This document shows positions 27,701 through 33,744 of a DNA stretch of 64,000 nt, in pieces (position 1 is the first letter of the stretch; each line of letters starts with the position of its first letter). The position numbers were made by a program, and so were the translations under genes. Under the pieces are notes generated by a model. The model was not told the origin of the DNA. It saw nothing but the letters and a program-made list of their open reading frames with translations, and made no database searches. Source of the stretch: Comamonas sp. GB3 AK4-5 (lineage in GTDB: Bacteria > Pseudomonadota > Gammaproteobacteria > Burkholderiales > Burkholderiaceae_C); the NCBI RefSeq assembly GCF_041320665.1, contig NZ_CP166730.1, forward strand, positions 3,844,001-3,908,000, in the 5' to 3' direction.

Positions 27701-28920
27701 GTGCTGGCAACGGCCACCCCTTGCTGGCGCACATCGTGCCCGGTGAGTGTGATGTCGCCCGTGCTCGCCTGGATCAGGCCGCTATTGCGCACCAGGCCCG
27801 CTGCCGAACCCGGATTTCGCAGGCTGCCCACCACATTGCCGCGCGTGCTGGAGTTCTGGTTGGCGTCCGAGCCCTGGCCGCGCTGGATCACAAAGGCATC
27901 ACCTGCCGCGAGCACGGTCTGGCCTGAGGCCGTGGTGATCTCGCCCGCGTTGTGCGTCTCGCGGCCGACCAGCAGCACATAGCCGCCGCCCTCGGTCACG
28001 CTGGCGGGCTTGTGGGTTTGCAGCCTGGCACCCGCTTCCACGACCACGTCGGCCGTGGCAGCGCCGTGGCTGAAGCTGCTGGCGTTGCTGCTCAGGTCAT
28101 TCGCAAAGGTCGGAATATAGGCCGTACCCTGGGCGTCGCTGAACAGGCCTTTTTTGAACTGGGCATCCGACATGCCGACGGCCGCCGCCGCCAGGTTGCG
28201 GGTGTTGATCTGGCTGGAGCCGCTGAAGATGATGCCGTTTTGGTTGACGATGAGCACCGTGCCGTCGCCCTTGATCTGCCCCTGGATCTGCGAAGGCCGT
28301 GCATTCGGATCATTGACACGGTTGAGCACCGCCCAGTCTTTTTGCTGCAAAAACTCCAGCGTGGTGTTCTTGCCCACGTTGAAGCTTTCCCAGTTCAGAA
28401 TGGCCTTGTCCGCGGTCTGCTCGACCGCCACATGGGTCTTGCCATCGGCCGTGGTCTGCTTGGGTGCGTTGGCGTTGATCCAACCCGCAGTGAGGCTGTT
28501 GCTGTCTATCTTCAGACCGCCTTCGCCCAGCCCATCCGGCACGCCACCACCTGCAGCCAAGGCCGCCGCACGCGCAGCAGCCTGGGCCGCCTGCTGGGCC
28601 GCGATACCGCGCGCTGCCAGGTTGAGATTGGTGATGGAGCGCACCAGTTGCTCATTGGCCTTGTTCTGCTGCGCGGCCGGGCTGCTCGAAGACATGGCTG
28701 GCAGACCATTGGGCAACATGCCGGTTTGCGCCGCCGTGTTCTGCACCGCGCCCTTGGCGGAAAACCAGCCGGGGCTGAAGGCCGTCTGCGCACTGGCTTG
28801 CACCATGGTGCCTCCGGCCACCAGGGTCAGGGCAATGGCCTGTGCGATGGGTGCCCGTCTAAACACACGGTAGCGGGTGCGTTGAGTGGCTTGATCCTTG
28901 CTGCTTGCGCGTGTGTTCAT
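15751..28920 (-). CDS. Giant filamentous haemagglutinin-family adhesin (TpsA exoprotein)
   Basis: 4,389 residues from the ATG at 28920; an in-frame GTG at 28950 only lengthens the extended signal peptide (..RRAPIAQAIALTLVAGGTMVQASAQ). The TPS secretion domain (about 130-290) is recognisable from NWESFNVGKNTTLEFLQQ, ILNRV-like VLNRVND, and VNQNGIIFSG, where NQNG replaces the usual NPNG. Thousands of residues of Gly/Asn/Asp/Val-rich imperfect repeats (GGDV.., GTVAL.., LRLSA..) indicate a beta-helix. The last ~120 residues (SGNVNLAALQVVNAENIQVQ.. to the C-terminus) resemble the DUF3739-type end of this family. It should be exported by Sec, then through the TpsB at 13070-14698, to form a surface filament. 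It follows the STN-sigma-FecR genes by 263 bases, a spacing that could contain a sigma-dependent promoter. No frameshift was seen. Confidence 0.93.
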   Translation of the reverse strand: MNTRASSKDQATQRTRYRVFRRAPIAQAIALTLVAGGTMVQASAQTAFSPGWFSAKGAVQNTAAQTGMLPNGLPAMSSSSPAAQQNKANEQLVRSITNLNLAARGIAAQQAAQAAARAAALAAGGGVPDGLGEGGLKIDSNSLTAGWINANAPKQTTADGKTHVAVEQTADKAILNWESFNVGKNTTLEFLQQKDWAVLNRVNDPNARPSQIQGQIKGDGTVLIVNQNGIIFSGSSQINTRNLAAAAVGMSDAQFKKGLFSDAQGTAYIPTFANDLSSNASSFSHGAATADVVVEAGARLQTHKPASVTEGGGYVLLVGRETHNAGEITTASGQTVLAAGDAFVIQRGQGSDANQNSSTRGNVVGSLRNPGSAAGLVRNSGLIQASTGDITLTGHDVRQQGVAVASTSVHTRGTVHLSNAAGDAGGHIALEEGSVTSVLLEESATTALDAQRETLIKESDKAGDGVQHRRDQSLVLIDSAGAVDFRTDSLTVATGGQVLVKAAQADVASGAVIDVSGAVGVRVDMESNNVLINVQGNEQRDASVNRDAKGLNNKNIWVDRRDLVFVPAGTNGYETDRWYTAGGLLEVGGYLGITGHGIGEWMAQGGTVQFAGGQVHTHQGSLINLAGGSLDVQTGYVNQTYLKGADGRIYNASSAPGDLRYTGLYQGFESTHARWGVTETYAAPLIAAGRRLENGYTVGRDAGRLVIATQGAQLEGAVDGSTFQGERQTRGRDAALDGYRQAQTAVAQRGQLIIGALTPVYDANTKGLRESPAAVMSDVTLGGQPGAGTHLDAAWINAQNLGALQVYAKDRIAVDEALQVTPGGQIALHASDVAVEANLTARGGSIQLGDMVTQHTGSGSGWQEQSIGGVAASGHTRQVTVGKHVTLDARGLWSNQVLDADNSSLPFVNGGRVVLRSSGDVKLGDASLIDVSSGAALNAKGSLSGGKGGDVTLATGIPAQGVGGATQLVLEGELRGHGVKGGGTMMLQTGEAVVIGGQVGGSGGLLLDTGLFKQGFSHYEVNAVGGLTVAEGAKLEVSMPVLRIDSAKAQGMQTGADPSKVLEVWEAPLFVQDPARKQMKQRAGASLALNAGSVVQTASLLIDKGAELKVDPGQSIRLAGNAQITIEGELRAHGGRIAVLGGDFGSGTDLNRPAGVPNARSLWIGEHAVLDVSGQAHTALDGNGHSYGVVQSGGSIELGAKYSLESRNVDAIDAFLVVKKGAVLNASGASGLIHVPGQGDISLAGNGGTIALSAANGLFIDGQLSAHAGGAGAKGGTLAINLETPVYLGVERFSKKGAAVDDAVRVPRELVIEQVFGGSGLDDSVQAGQKHDSLVYGKARFGVDAIQAGGFDTAALYANGLLSFDGSIDLHMKQALYLTASSIGLSTQAARDSQVRLSAAYLRLSGSERREVDGSIMPNPVFGSGNVNAGGGQLGVPLLAKNAHLQLEGSMVDIVGEVGFGTRSHIILNGPTNLAVERDAFGTVRIASQGDLRLRSASLYSPGDTTLAAAQIYGGGNVTVGLVSKLNEWGNVLRSYDQERRLDIERIGTSLPAMPYSVFGNMGFTAATINQGGVLRAPLGSITLGDAGSNGYTGVVNLLPGSITSVSAKGLAMPYGGTVDGLTYNYNGKDAVYVGIGGEPSIEFKTHALNAQDGAVIDLSGGGELTGAAFLQGRGGSTDARINPLVQMAEGRFVLPGLATNPVYAIVPGAQAGYAPVASEKGAGDPAIGRQITIGEGVPGLPAGTYTLMPSTYALLPGAFRVELNGLASSHIAFGSTTAMRNGSWSTSAQLGIANTGYSDALPTQVILTAADTLRTYSQYNETSYAEFALQQAAREGAPAPLLERDGKALNLMLISSTAAGSFQLPQLRFAAQVQGTPADQGKGTVLRVLGGTNFEILAQDAAPTAGFTGISVHADMLNQVGASRMEIGGRLSSTYIDSQTGSLQHANTIAIGGAETHNIIVRSGAQLEAADVFLMSGRTDGGITLEQGASINTLGKGRTGYGAEQGYIYQPGPVSVLAVSNNQLDLLAPAAPNPNDPRVGAGAIELGVCAVGAHCSGDTRLYSEGTIATATDNRFVLGDAVRYGTRNLSLALGGVNIGSAQALESAAARGALPAGMVLNQQVLDRLLLGDTSTGAPALEALSLTARESVNFFGDVTLSTYGADGKSALQRLVLGTPAIYGYGDAGDVARIHTDTLIWTGSRTPAGSIVAGGPGTGQGQLVVDAREIVFGYGPKTQPDTVRDHDRLALGFASMHLNASERVTATHKGSLAFYATQGAWDPVAKAYTRSGGDLFISTPLLTGTAGSINKITAGGDIHVSGSGAAAPDNATLAAALGAELALDSKGGQLVLDTAVLLPSGKLSLSAQGDVTLNAGAQLELAGRKIDFFDVSKYSWGGDVALQSRAGDVVQADASHINLSAEHNRAGKLTVAATQGHIALTGQMDGHSSGHYDAGGTLVPYLAGRIELHGQSIDDFAGLNHRLTEGGVFGGRSFRLGQGDLNLGNELKAHEINVSLDQGQLTVNGRIDASGEQAGSIRLSAKNGVTLGNAAVLDASASVLRVDSYGKPIEAPNRAVIEIDSGTGLLAIASGARMDLRVAGSAQNFGTVALNAARVGSNDVAIDAAGTVAIAGAKSIHVNAFITDNTAAAGTETTTDGKSYQVIDQDYLNRLNDDSRTFINAALANGTLMNGKLAGLRAYQDQFHLRPGVEVVANLAVNPDGNLHVDGDIDLSGHRYASVNPHTQRTLVHGSGEAGALVLRAQGDLDVFGSISDGFDGSRLKPSFDSVGWLLTKGQQPWASDVVVPRDGMVTLDAGTVFNSGKVLNYELPINAMQMAAGTLLPAKAALAQPLSLARGTVLSAAVHDANGQLLYAAGSVLADAVTLPAQTQLDAGFRLPGAARMAAMTWPAGVALPAPPSGNAVVLSSAIDLKKGAFIPSETDVKLPGGVDSVDLRPRDAQGNQGRIWALAPMLAAGSQSFDISLVAGADTAAADRLASLPGGAGHLRLSDMHYGMGGERSAVPGTGSPAVFRYSNSFPAALLADLEMYASWGYEVPTIVPGALVGARDIELLLEIGLIWDSMSNLNEYGHGEAVSVVTPATPPDYVFMVKPAREQLPSVVRTGTGDLRLVSAKNIATSSLFGVYTAGTPSAALAAAGASDPYNQPRSVFNGSVLGEFGGSFEGLVNGGSESLYQAWYPEAGGNLLLRAGGNISGDSIGRTSGALRSDALGYRTERITGTASVGNWLWRQGSGSVAGVDDVALPTAWWINFGTYVPSREESPYNVFATMPRFTGFTGFGTLGGGNLLLEAGGNAGMLQARGDHGAYYINRSSGLNLAVASTGRVGSDGKLVQTGGGDLDIRIGGGFNSDATLNAFTGGNSAPQANSFAVGGTHRLDLNGSFTNLRGALRMQAGAVGSIAQSFGGGDPKESRPYDAFTASNASTAGGPVLVLGDAGVRIESRGDLVLGNVTDAGRVPQYHGGTPFSANGKSYAGNGWSWFSLWTPATAVDLLAAGGNLTPTMAMHDRHKRTDSLITDLNFMYPSVLRAASASGNVYYGKFVKSITAGENNDPFQPAVTLAPSPVAEQFVAHGTGQLELLARGSIYAQGAGFSVSGADPTALPNPFTPGFVGRGDPAWFGLEVIHNVSPNTMAAGPMLSGALKGDVEQRYPLFAFTPPTASGHVYVGQEPARYYAVEGDLVGLRTGSIIYRGRKSSGKPGSLPTWYDGGGALAMRAGRDIVNSGTTLGAYDPVDSAYGTPGGALDWYNIAYFADPSAPPKIDTQGFGSMVGNLIVHTSADDVSVVQAGRDIRFSSFKIAGPGLLDISAGRNVYMADKAELRSLGAVVNVKPGDRSSGAAISVAAGLGQHGADWTAFADRYLDPANLANLSLPLADQPGKAVRIYDGSITLAQWLKHEFGYTGDEAGASAFLAAKQVELDGVRNGALAAGSTAANRDLAREYKLESQLHLVNWLTERFGGANGRGLHFDAASMDARSFFAALPPEQRSAFLRNVYYAELKASGREYNDVDGKRYGSYLRGREAIETLLPSKDAQGKAIAYEGDLTMFSSARYFKQFVDVVGTWRPQPGVKYLSEAEWIAAGSPGYDTPYYKINDAGIHTDFGGNINLLVPGGRTLIGVDGGYPPGAGSGVLTQGEGDINIFSKSDILMGQSRVFTTFGGNILGWSAEGDINAGRGAKTTVVATPQRRVYDNIGNVMLSPSTPNTGAGIATLNPIAEVPPGDIDLIAPLGTIDAGEAGIRVSGNVNLAALQVVNAENIQVQGKAVGIPMVAAVNVGALSNASAAASQATAAAQDVLQRERAAARQAMPSVFTVRVLGFGNESMEGGGKLPQPSAATSKPAGVAAYDPQSALQLVAVGKDVDPLQAARLNPEQRRQLQQ

Positions 28921-29183
28921 CTGAGTTCTGCCCAATGGTTGAGTCGACACCGTTCGGCTGCCCTCCCATATCGGCCAGCCTCATCGATGCAGGAGACCTG
29001 GCTGCACGTACACAAGCGTTTGCAGCAAAGCCCCTCCGATATGGCTACAACGAACTGTTCAACTCAAACCCGCAAGAGATTCCGCAAAATTTCTGCAACG
29101 CCTTGGCATGCATGGGCAGCACAGCATCTCTGTCCACGCGGCCTCACCGCAGAACATGAGACAGGACATGGCCCAGCAACCAC

Positions 29184-30164
29184 CTAACTCAGCAGCAGCA
29201 AACCGCCCGGCAATGCACGCGCCTTCAATCCGAAGACATGCTGCAGCTGTATGAGGGCAAGATCCAGCGACGCGATGGCGAAGTGGCCCGTGACATTTTT
29301 GGTGCGCGCAGCAGCATTGACCAGCACTACGCGACCAGGGCGATAGCGGTTGATCTCATCCAATGCATCACCCAAAGGGGTCTGCTTGAAGACCAGCAGG
29401 CCACGTCGCCAGGACGAAAGCACCTGCGGATCCACTGCATTCACGCGGCTGACAGAGACCGCGTCATAAATGACTTGCTCGTTGGCCTTCAGCGTCTTGC
29501 CGCCCAGGGGGTGCGACAAATGCACCTCCCCGGCAATACAGCTCACGCAAACCTGCTGCGCCACATGGCGGACTTCAAATTGCCCGTATGCAGCCGCCGC
29601 ACTGCCCACACCTGCCCGCACGAAAAAAGGCTGGCCCGAGAGCGTCAACTCAATAGCAGCCTCTCCGCTGACTAGGTCCAGGCCCACCACCTCATGTCCT
29701 TTCACCTGCGGGCTCGCATTGGTTCGGGTGTTCAAGGTGAGATGGACATGCTCTCCCAGGTCTATGGCGCGCTGCTCCCCCGTACCGGTTCGGTAATCTG
29801 CCCGCCATTCGGAAGATGTGGGCCAAAGTCCCCAGGGGGAGTAATTCACAGCGACCAATGCCACGACCGCCGTGCTGGCTGCCGCTCCGAGGAAGGCTCG
29901 ACGCCCGCGCAGCCCATGCTCATACGCCCCCACCAAATCTGCTTGAGACTGCAGCAATGCGCCTGCTGGCTGCTTCAGCCTGTCCCAACGCCGCTTGGCT
30001 TCCTGGTAAGCGCTTTGATGCGCTGCACTGGCATGCACCCATTGCCGAAAACCTCGGGCATCTTCAGCGCTGGCAACACCGGAATGCAGCACACGCAGCC
30101 ACTGCCAGGCCTGCTGCAGCAGCATCTCGCGGGAGGCATCCCGATGGTTCTCTGGTGTTTTCAT
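29184..30164 (-). CDS. FecR-family anti-sigma factor / signal transducer of the adhesin locus
   Basis: 326 residues from the ATG at 30164 (MKTPENHRDASREMLL); an in-frame start at 30275 is less likely. The cytoplasmic N-terminal domain (about 8-70, AWQWLRVLHSGVASAEDARGFRQW) is the DUF4880-like sigma-binding part. One transmembrane helix follows (RRAFLGAAASTAVVALVAVNY). The periplasmic FecR domain (about 115-220, YRTGTGEQRAIDLGEHVHLTLNTRT..GEVHLSHPLGGKTLKANEQV) and an STN-like C-terminal region (LDEINRYRPGRVVLVN..) complete it. It should hold or activate the sigma factor encoded 128 bases upstream in response to a periplasmic signal. Confidence 0.92.
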   Translation of the reverse strand: MKTPENHRDASREMLLQQAWQWLRVLHSGVASAEDARGFRQWVHASAAHQSAYQEAKRRWDRLKQPAGALLQSQADLVGAYEHGLRGRRAFLGAAASTAVVALVAVNYSPWGLWPTSSEWRADYRTGTGEQRAIDLGEHVHLTLNTRTNASPQVKGHEVVGLDLVSGEAAIELTLSGQPFFVRAGVGSAAAAYGQFEVRHVAQQVCVSCIAGEVHLSHPLGGKTLKANEQVIYDAVSVSRVNAVDPQVLSSWRRGLLVFKQTPLGDALDEINRYRPGRVVLVNAAARTKNVTGHFAIASLDLALIQLQHVFGLKARALPGGLLLLS

Positions 30165-30292
30165 TGTGTCGTGTCTAGCTGCCGGCGCTGCAAAACGCAT
30201 TTTTGAATCATGCCGGCAGGCACGCCATAGCGCCGCCGGTCTTTTGATCCACTTCATGCAGTTGCAACGAACCACGGCCGGGGAAACCGCAA

Positions 30293-30811
30293 TTATTTAC
30301 GCCCCAGAAGGTCCATATGTGCATCAAGCACATCATGGGCACGCCGAAGTTCATATTCGACGGTTCGCAGCGAAGTCCCCAGCCGACCGGCCACATCTTT
30401 TTGCGCCAGACCCTCCCAGTGCACCAGCACCAAAATGACACGACGGCGCTCCGGCATCAATGCCATGATTTGCGACAGGGCGCTGAGATCCGAGCGCGCC
30501 TCAGCCGTTCGCTGTGGACAGGGCGCGGGATCCTCCATCTCCTCCAACAGCGCATCCACCTCTTCGCCCGACAAAGAGCGGCGCTGCCTGCGCTGAATAT
30601 CGGCCGCAATATTCGTCGCCACGCGCATCAGATAGGCTCCAGGCTGCTCAATCAGTCGGCGATCGTCTTTGTCTTTGACCCGTACCCAGGTGTCATGCAA
30701 GGCATCACTGGCCAAATCGGCATTGCCCAGCACCAACGTCAGGCGCCGCTTGAGACTGGCATAGCTCTTGTTGAGATAGTCCAGCAAAACCGGTGGTGCT
30801 TCACCCGACAT
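30293..30811 (-). CDS. ECF sigma factor (FecI-like) of the adhesin locus
   Basis: 172 residues from the ATG at 30811, supported by GGAGG nine bases upstream (30829 is an alternative). Sigma region 2 (about 10-75, LASDALHDTWVRVKD, PGAYLMRVATNIAADIQRRQRR) and region 4 (about 105-165, MPERRRVILVLVHWEGLAQK, then a helix-turn-helix LGTSLRTVEYELRRAH) are clear. It starts 2 bases after the STN-protein stop and is followed by fecR, so the three are co-expressed. The natural target is the adhesin operon downstream, giving self-regulated surface-filament expression; the target promoter was not identified. Confidence 0.93.
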   Translation of the reverse strand: MSGEAPPVLLDYLNKSYASLKRRLTLVLGNADLASDALHDTWVRVKDKDDRRLIEQPGAYLMRVATNIAADIQRRQRRSLSGEEVDALLEEMEDPAPCPQRTAEARSDLSALSQIMALMPERRRVILVLVHWEGLAQKDVAGRLGTSLRTVEYELRRAHDVLDAHMDLLGRK

Positions 30812-30813
30812 GC

Positions 30814-31560
30814 TCAGTGCCCTCCCCATACCGGGCCACAGGCTGCAGCCCCCGGCGCATCAGGTGTCAGCGACATCGTCAACGGCTGCTGCACCACCTC
30901 GGCCGGCGGTGCGCTGCCAAGGCGCAGTCCGCGCAAGGCATGGAGCAGCAGGGCATCGCGCTGTGCATCGCCGCTGCTGTCCAGCAAACGCGGTGACACC
31001 AGCTGCCCCTCTGTATCCAGCTGAAAACGGAACAAAGAGTGGTAGCTGCCGGGTGCAGTACGCGCGTCAGCGCACAAAGCCCTCAAGACGCCCTGCTGGA
31101 TCTGGCCCGCATAGGCACTTTTTTGCAAACGCTGCAACATATCCATTGCGTTTGCACTGCCTGTGTCTGCCTCGGCTTTGAGCACATAAGTCTCACCAAA
31201 CTCGGAGCGCAAACGCTCGGCCCTCAAACCCGTGCGCTCCAGCAGTTGACCCAAAGCCTGCTCGGCGCTCAGGCGGCCACGCACTGCGGAGGACATGCGT
31301 CCGTCAAGCATGCTCGCATCAAAAAGCGCAGGCTGCCCGGAGATCTCACCGAACCGATGCAGTGCGACCGCCAGCGGCTGTGCTGCAATATCAAAATCAA
31401 ATACATGGGCCGTCGAGGTTGCAACACCTTGGGCTTGCGGGACGCGCGAAGTCTGCATGGGAAAGCTACTTATCTGCGGCGCTGCCTCGGCATATGCACA
31501 CTGCATGCACACCATGGCAACCCAAGGAATCCAGTTGCCCCCTCCAGAATGCCCCACCAT
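30814..31560 (-). CDS. Exported STN-domain protein with TonB_C-like C-terminus
   Basis: 248 residues; ATG with GGGAG just upstream. After an N-terminal export signal (to about residue 27, CAYAEAAP), an STN domain occupies about 52-127 (FDFDIAAQPLAVALHRFGE, LSAEQALGQLLERTGL, YVLKAEA). The C-terminal part (about 145-235, FRFQLDTEGQLVSPRLLDSS..LRGLRLGSAPPAEV) has the same pattern as the TonB_C-like proteins at 5151 and 10114. STN domains normally sit at the N-terminus of TonB-dependent receptors and pass the signal to FecR. Here the domain is free of any barrel and comes first in the STN-sigma-fecR-adhesin series. It is probably the periplasmic sensor of the relay. Confidence 0.85.
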   Translation of the reverse strand: MVGHSGGGNWIPWVAMVCMQCAYAEAAPQISSFPMQTSRVPQAQGVATSTAHVFDFDIAAQPLAVALHRFGEISGQPALFDASMLDGRMSSAVRGRLSAEQALGQLLERTGLRAERLRSEFGETYVLKAEADTGSANAMDMLQRLQKSAYAGQIQQGVLRALCADARTAPGSYHSLFRFQLDTEGQLVSPRLLDSSGDAQRDALLLHALRGLRLGSAPPAEVVQQPLTMSLTPDAPGAAACGPVWGGH

Positions 31561-31767
31561 CAGCTCCCAGCGATGTCACAGCGAACGCTGCCGCATGCAG
31601 GCCAGCGCAAACTCAACATCGAGAAAGACACGAGGTTCTCCAGCACAAAGTCACTCTTCAGGGAGTGAGTAAATGCTAGTTTCAATCTGTGACATTTTGA
31701 TGATGGGGCGCTGAGCCCCTGCCTGCGGCCGAGATCGCCTCCGGCGCCACTGGTGGCAGTACACCGT

Positions 31768-31815
31768 CCCGGAACTTCCGGGCCGCGCTGGCTCCACCCT
31801 GCCCATTCAGGGTGG
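31768..31815. other. Two tandem hairpins between the acetyltransferase and the STN operon
   Basis: CCCGGAA-C-TTCCGGG (31768-31782) is a perfect palindrome around one base; CCACCCT / AGGGTGG (31794-31815) is a 7-base stem with an 8-base loop. Both follow the stop of the minus-strand acetyltransferase gene and precede the STN gene. Neither has a T-run. They may terminate the acetyltransferase transcript or be protein-binding sites. Confidence 0.45.
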
Positions 31816-31825
31816 CGTCACACCG

Positions 31826-32329
31826 CTAGACCCAGCGCCGCATGGCAATCCGCCGCGTTGCAGGCAGCCCATGCGCGACTTCGTCGGCCAATACATTCCG
31901 CAGGCGCTCCCCCAAGGGAGAGGCTGGCTGGAACCCCAACCTGGCATATGCAGGGGCGTTCCAAGCGATATCGGAGAAGGTGGTCAGGGTCAGCGCCGCC
32001 AGCCCCTTCGCTGAAGCATGGGTACAGGCACTGTGCATGAGCAACTTGCCCACACCTTTTCTCTGCCAGTCCGCATGCACCGAGAGCTCCCACAGGTGCA
32101 GCTCATCGTCAAAAACTTCCGCGCTGGCAAAGCCCACGGGCTGCCCTGCTTTTGTTTGTGCAAGCCACACCGTGCCCTGCGCAATCAAGCGCTCATGTTC
32201 TTGCAGTGCCATCACATCGCCCTCGGCCAGCCACGCGAGGCCGGGCGCGTTTTTGAACAATTGGCCAGCGGAATGTTCAATGGGCGGCAAAGCCGCTGCG
32301 TCTTCCAGGCGCGCGAGACGAACCAACAT
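31826..32329 (-). CDS. GNAT-family N-acetyltransferase
   Basis: 167 residues from the ATG at 32329; an upstream start at 32383 lacks support. The GNAT acetyl-CoA site is visible as LWELSVHADWQRKGVGKLLM, with the Q/RxxGxG/A-type loop (QRKGVG). Other features are VGFASAEVF on the preceding strand and NAPAYARLGFQP near the C-terminus. Such enzymes acetylate amines on small molecules or proteins; the substrate is unknown. It is transcribed alone towards the adhesin locus and ends with tandem hairpins. No link to the neighbours is evident. Confidence 0.88.
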   Translation of the reverse strand: MLVRLARLEDAAALPPIEHSAGQLFKNAPGLAWLAEGDVMALQEHERLIAQGTVWLAQTKAGQPVGFASAEVFDDELHLWELSVHADWQRKGVGKLLMHSACTHASAKGLAALTLTTFSDIAWNAPAYARLGFQPASPLGERLRNVLADEVAHGLPATRRIAMRRWV

Positions 32330-32390
32330 GGTGTGCAGATATCCAAAGCAATGGGCCGGTATTGTGCCAAGCACATGGGGCAATCAGCTA

Positions 32391-32405
32391 AGAGCGTGTT
32401 CACGA
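32391..32405 (+). repeat. Copy of the AGAGCGTGTTCAYGA repeat
   Basis: AGAGCGTGTTCACGA occurs here as a single arm in the acetyltransferase/MFS spacer, and as a complete inverted repeat at 50622-50678. This suggests a dispersed palindromic repeat family, with a partial copy here. Confidence 0.5.
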
Positions 32406-32546
32406 ACTTATAGCGCATGCAGCAGGTGGTGCATTGTTGAATGCAAGGCACAGGAGGTTGTTCCTTGCGGGGCTTAATCTCCCCATGCAAACGCCGCACA
32501 CTTCAGCCTTTCCCATTTTCCCCCTGCCATCTGAAGGAAAGGCTGC

Positions 32547-33716
32547 ATGAAATCCTCAGCCGCTTTGTTTGCCCTGGCCATTGGCGCATTCGCCATAGGC
32601 ACCACCGAATTCAGTCCCATGGGCCTGCTGCCCGTGATTGCCGACGGGGTGCAGGTCAGCATTCCCACCGCCGGCATGCTGGTGTCTGCCTACGCCGTGG
32701 GCGTGATGGTGGGTGCACCCGTCATGACCCTGCTGCTCAGCCGCTTTGGCAAGCGCAGCGCCCTGATGACGCTGATGCTCATCTTCACCCTGGGCAATCT
32801 GTTGTCCGCCATGGCACCAGGCTATGTCACCTTGCTGCTGTCGCGCCTGGTCACCAGCCTCAACCATGGTGCTTTCTTTGGCATAGGCGCCGTGGTGGCG
32901 GCCAGCGTGGTGCCCAAGGACAAACAGGCCAGTGCGATTGCCGCCATGTTCATGGGCCTGACCATTGCCAATATCGGCGGTGTGCCCGTGGCCACCTGGA
33001 TTGGCCAGCAAGTGGGCTGGCGCCTGGCCTTTGGCGGCACGGCCGTGCTGGGTCTGATCACCATGGCGGCCCTGTGGCTGGCCTTGCCGAAAGGGCTGCC
33101 CGGCCAGCGCCCCGATGTGCGCCGAGAACTAAAGGTGCTGACCCGCCCCGAGGTGCTGCTGGCCATGGGCACCACCGTGCTGGGTGCGGGTGCGATGTTT
33201 ACGCTCTACACCTATGTGGCACCGGTGCTGGCCGAGATCACCCAGGCCAGCCCGGGCTTTGTGGCCCTTGCACTGGTGCTGATTGGCATTGGCTTCACCC
33301 TGGGCAACAGCCTGGGCGGGCGCCTGGCCGACTGGTCACTCGATGGAGCCACCAAGCTCATCCTCGCCGCGCTGGCCGTCACCATGGCCTTGCTGCCGTG
33401 GCTGCTGAGCACCCATCTGGGTGCGGCCATAGGCCTGGTGGTCTGGGGTGCCGCGGCCTTTGGCATCGTACCGCCGGTGCAGATGCGTGTCATGCAGGCT
33501 GCGGCCCAGGCTCCGGGCCTGGCTTCATCCGTGAACGTCGGCGCCTTCAACCTGGGCAATGCCCTGGGGGCCGCGCTGGGCGGTGCCGTCATCAGCCAGG
33601 GGCTGGGCTATGCCGCCGTGCCTCTTGCGGGCGCAGCATTGGCCGCTGGTGGCCTGGTCCTGGTCTGGCTGGGCAGCGCAGGCCGCCGCCCTGCGGCCTC
33701 GACCCCCTCTCTCTGA
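32547..33716 (+). CDS. MFS transporter, DHA1 (AraJ/YdhP-like) drug or sugar exporter
   Basis: 389 residues with about 12 hydrophobic segments. The start ([29 protein letters not shown]) and the motif-A-like [14 protein letters not shown] after the second helix fit the DHA1 family; [12 protein letters not shown] and [12 protein letters not shown] match motifs of AraJ/YdhP-type proteins. An inner-membrane proton antiporter is expected, with an unknown exported compound. AAGGAAAGG lies upstream. The gene is followed 28 bases later by the aldo/keto reductase gene, so the two may detoxify or process the same kind of compound. Confidence 0.9.
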   Translation: MKSSAALFALAIGAFAIGTTEFSPMGLLPVIADGVQVSIPTAGMLVSAYAVGVMVGAPVMTLLLSRFGKRSALMTLMLIFTLGNLLSAMAPGYVTLLLSRLVTSLNHGAFFGIGAVVAASVVPKDKQASAIAAMFMGLTIANIGGVPVATWIGQQVGWRLAFGGTAVLGLITMAALWLALPKGLPGQRPDVRRELKVLTRPEVLLAMGTTVLGAGAMFTLYTYVAPVLAEITQASPGFVALALVLIGIGFTLGNSLGGRLADWSLDGATKLILAALAVTMALLPWLLSTHLGAAIGLVVWGAAAFGIVPPVQMRVMQAAAQAPGLASSVNVGAFNLGNALGAALGGAVISQGLGYAAVPLAGAALAAGGLVLVWLGSAGRRPAASTPSL

Positions 33717-33744
33717 TTTCCCCTCTCACCCCAGGAATTTTTTC

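Noticed and set aside
15751..28920. Tandem DNA repeats or a CRISPR-like array within the adhesin gene
   Set aside because: The protein repeats are imperfect and of variable length; no regularly spaced identical DNA repeats were seen.
28921..29183. FecI-type promoter before the adhesin gene
   Set aside because: GGAAT and TCGTT words are present on the minus strand, but their spacing is too long for an ECF promoter, so I did not annotate one.
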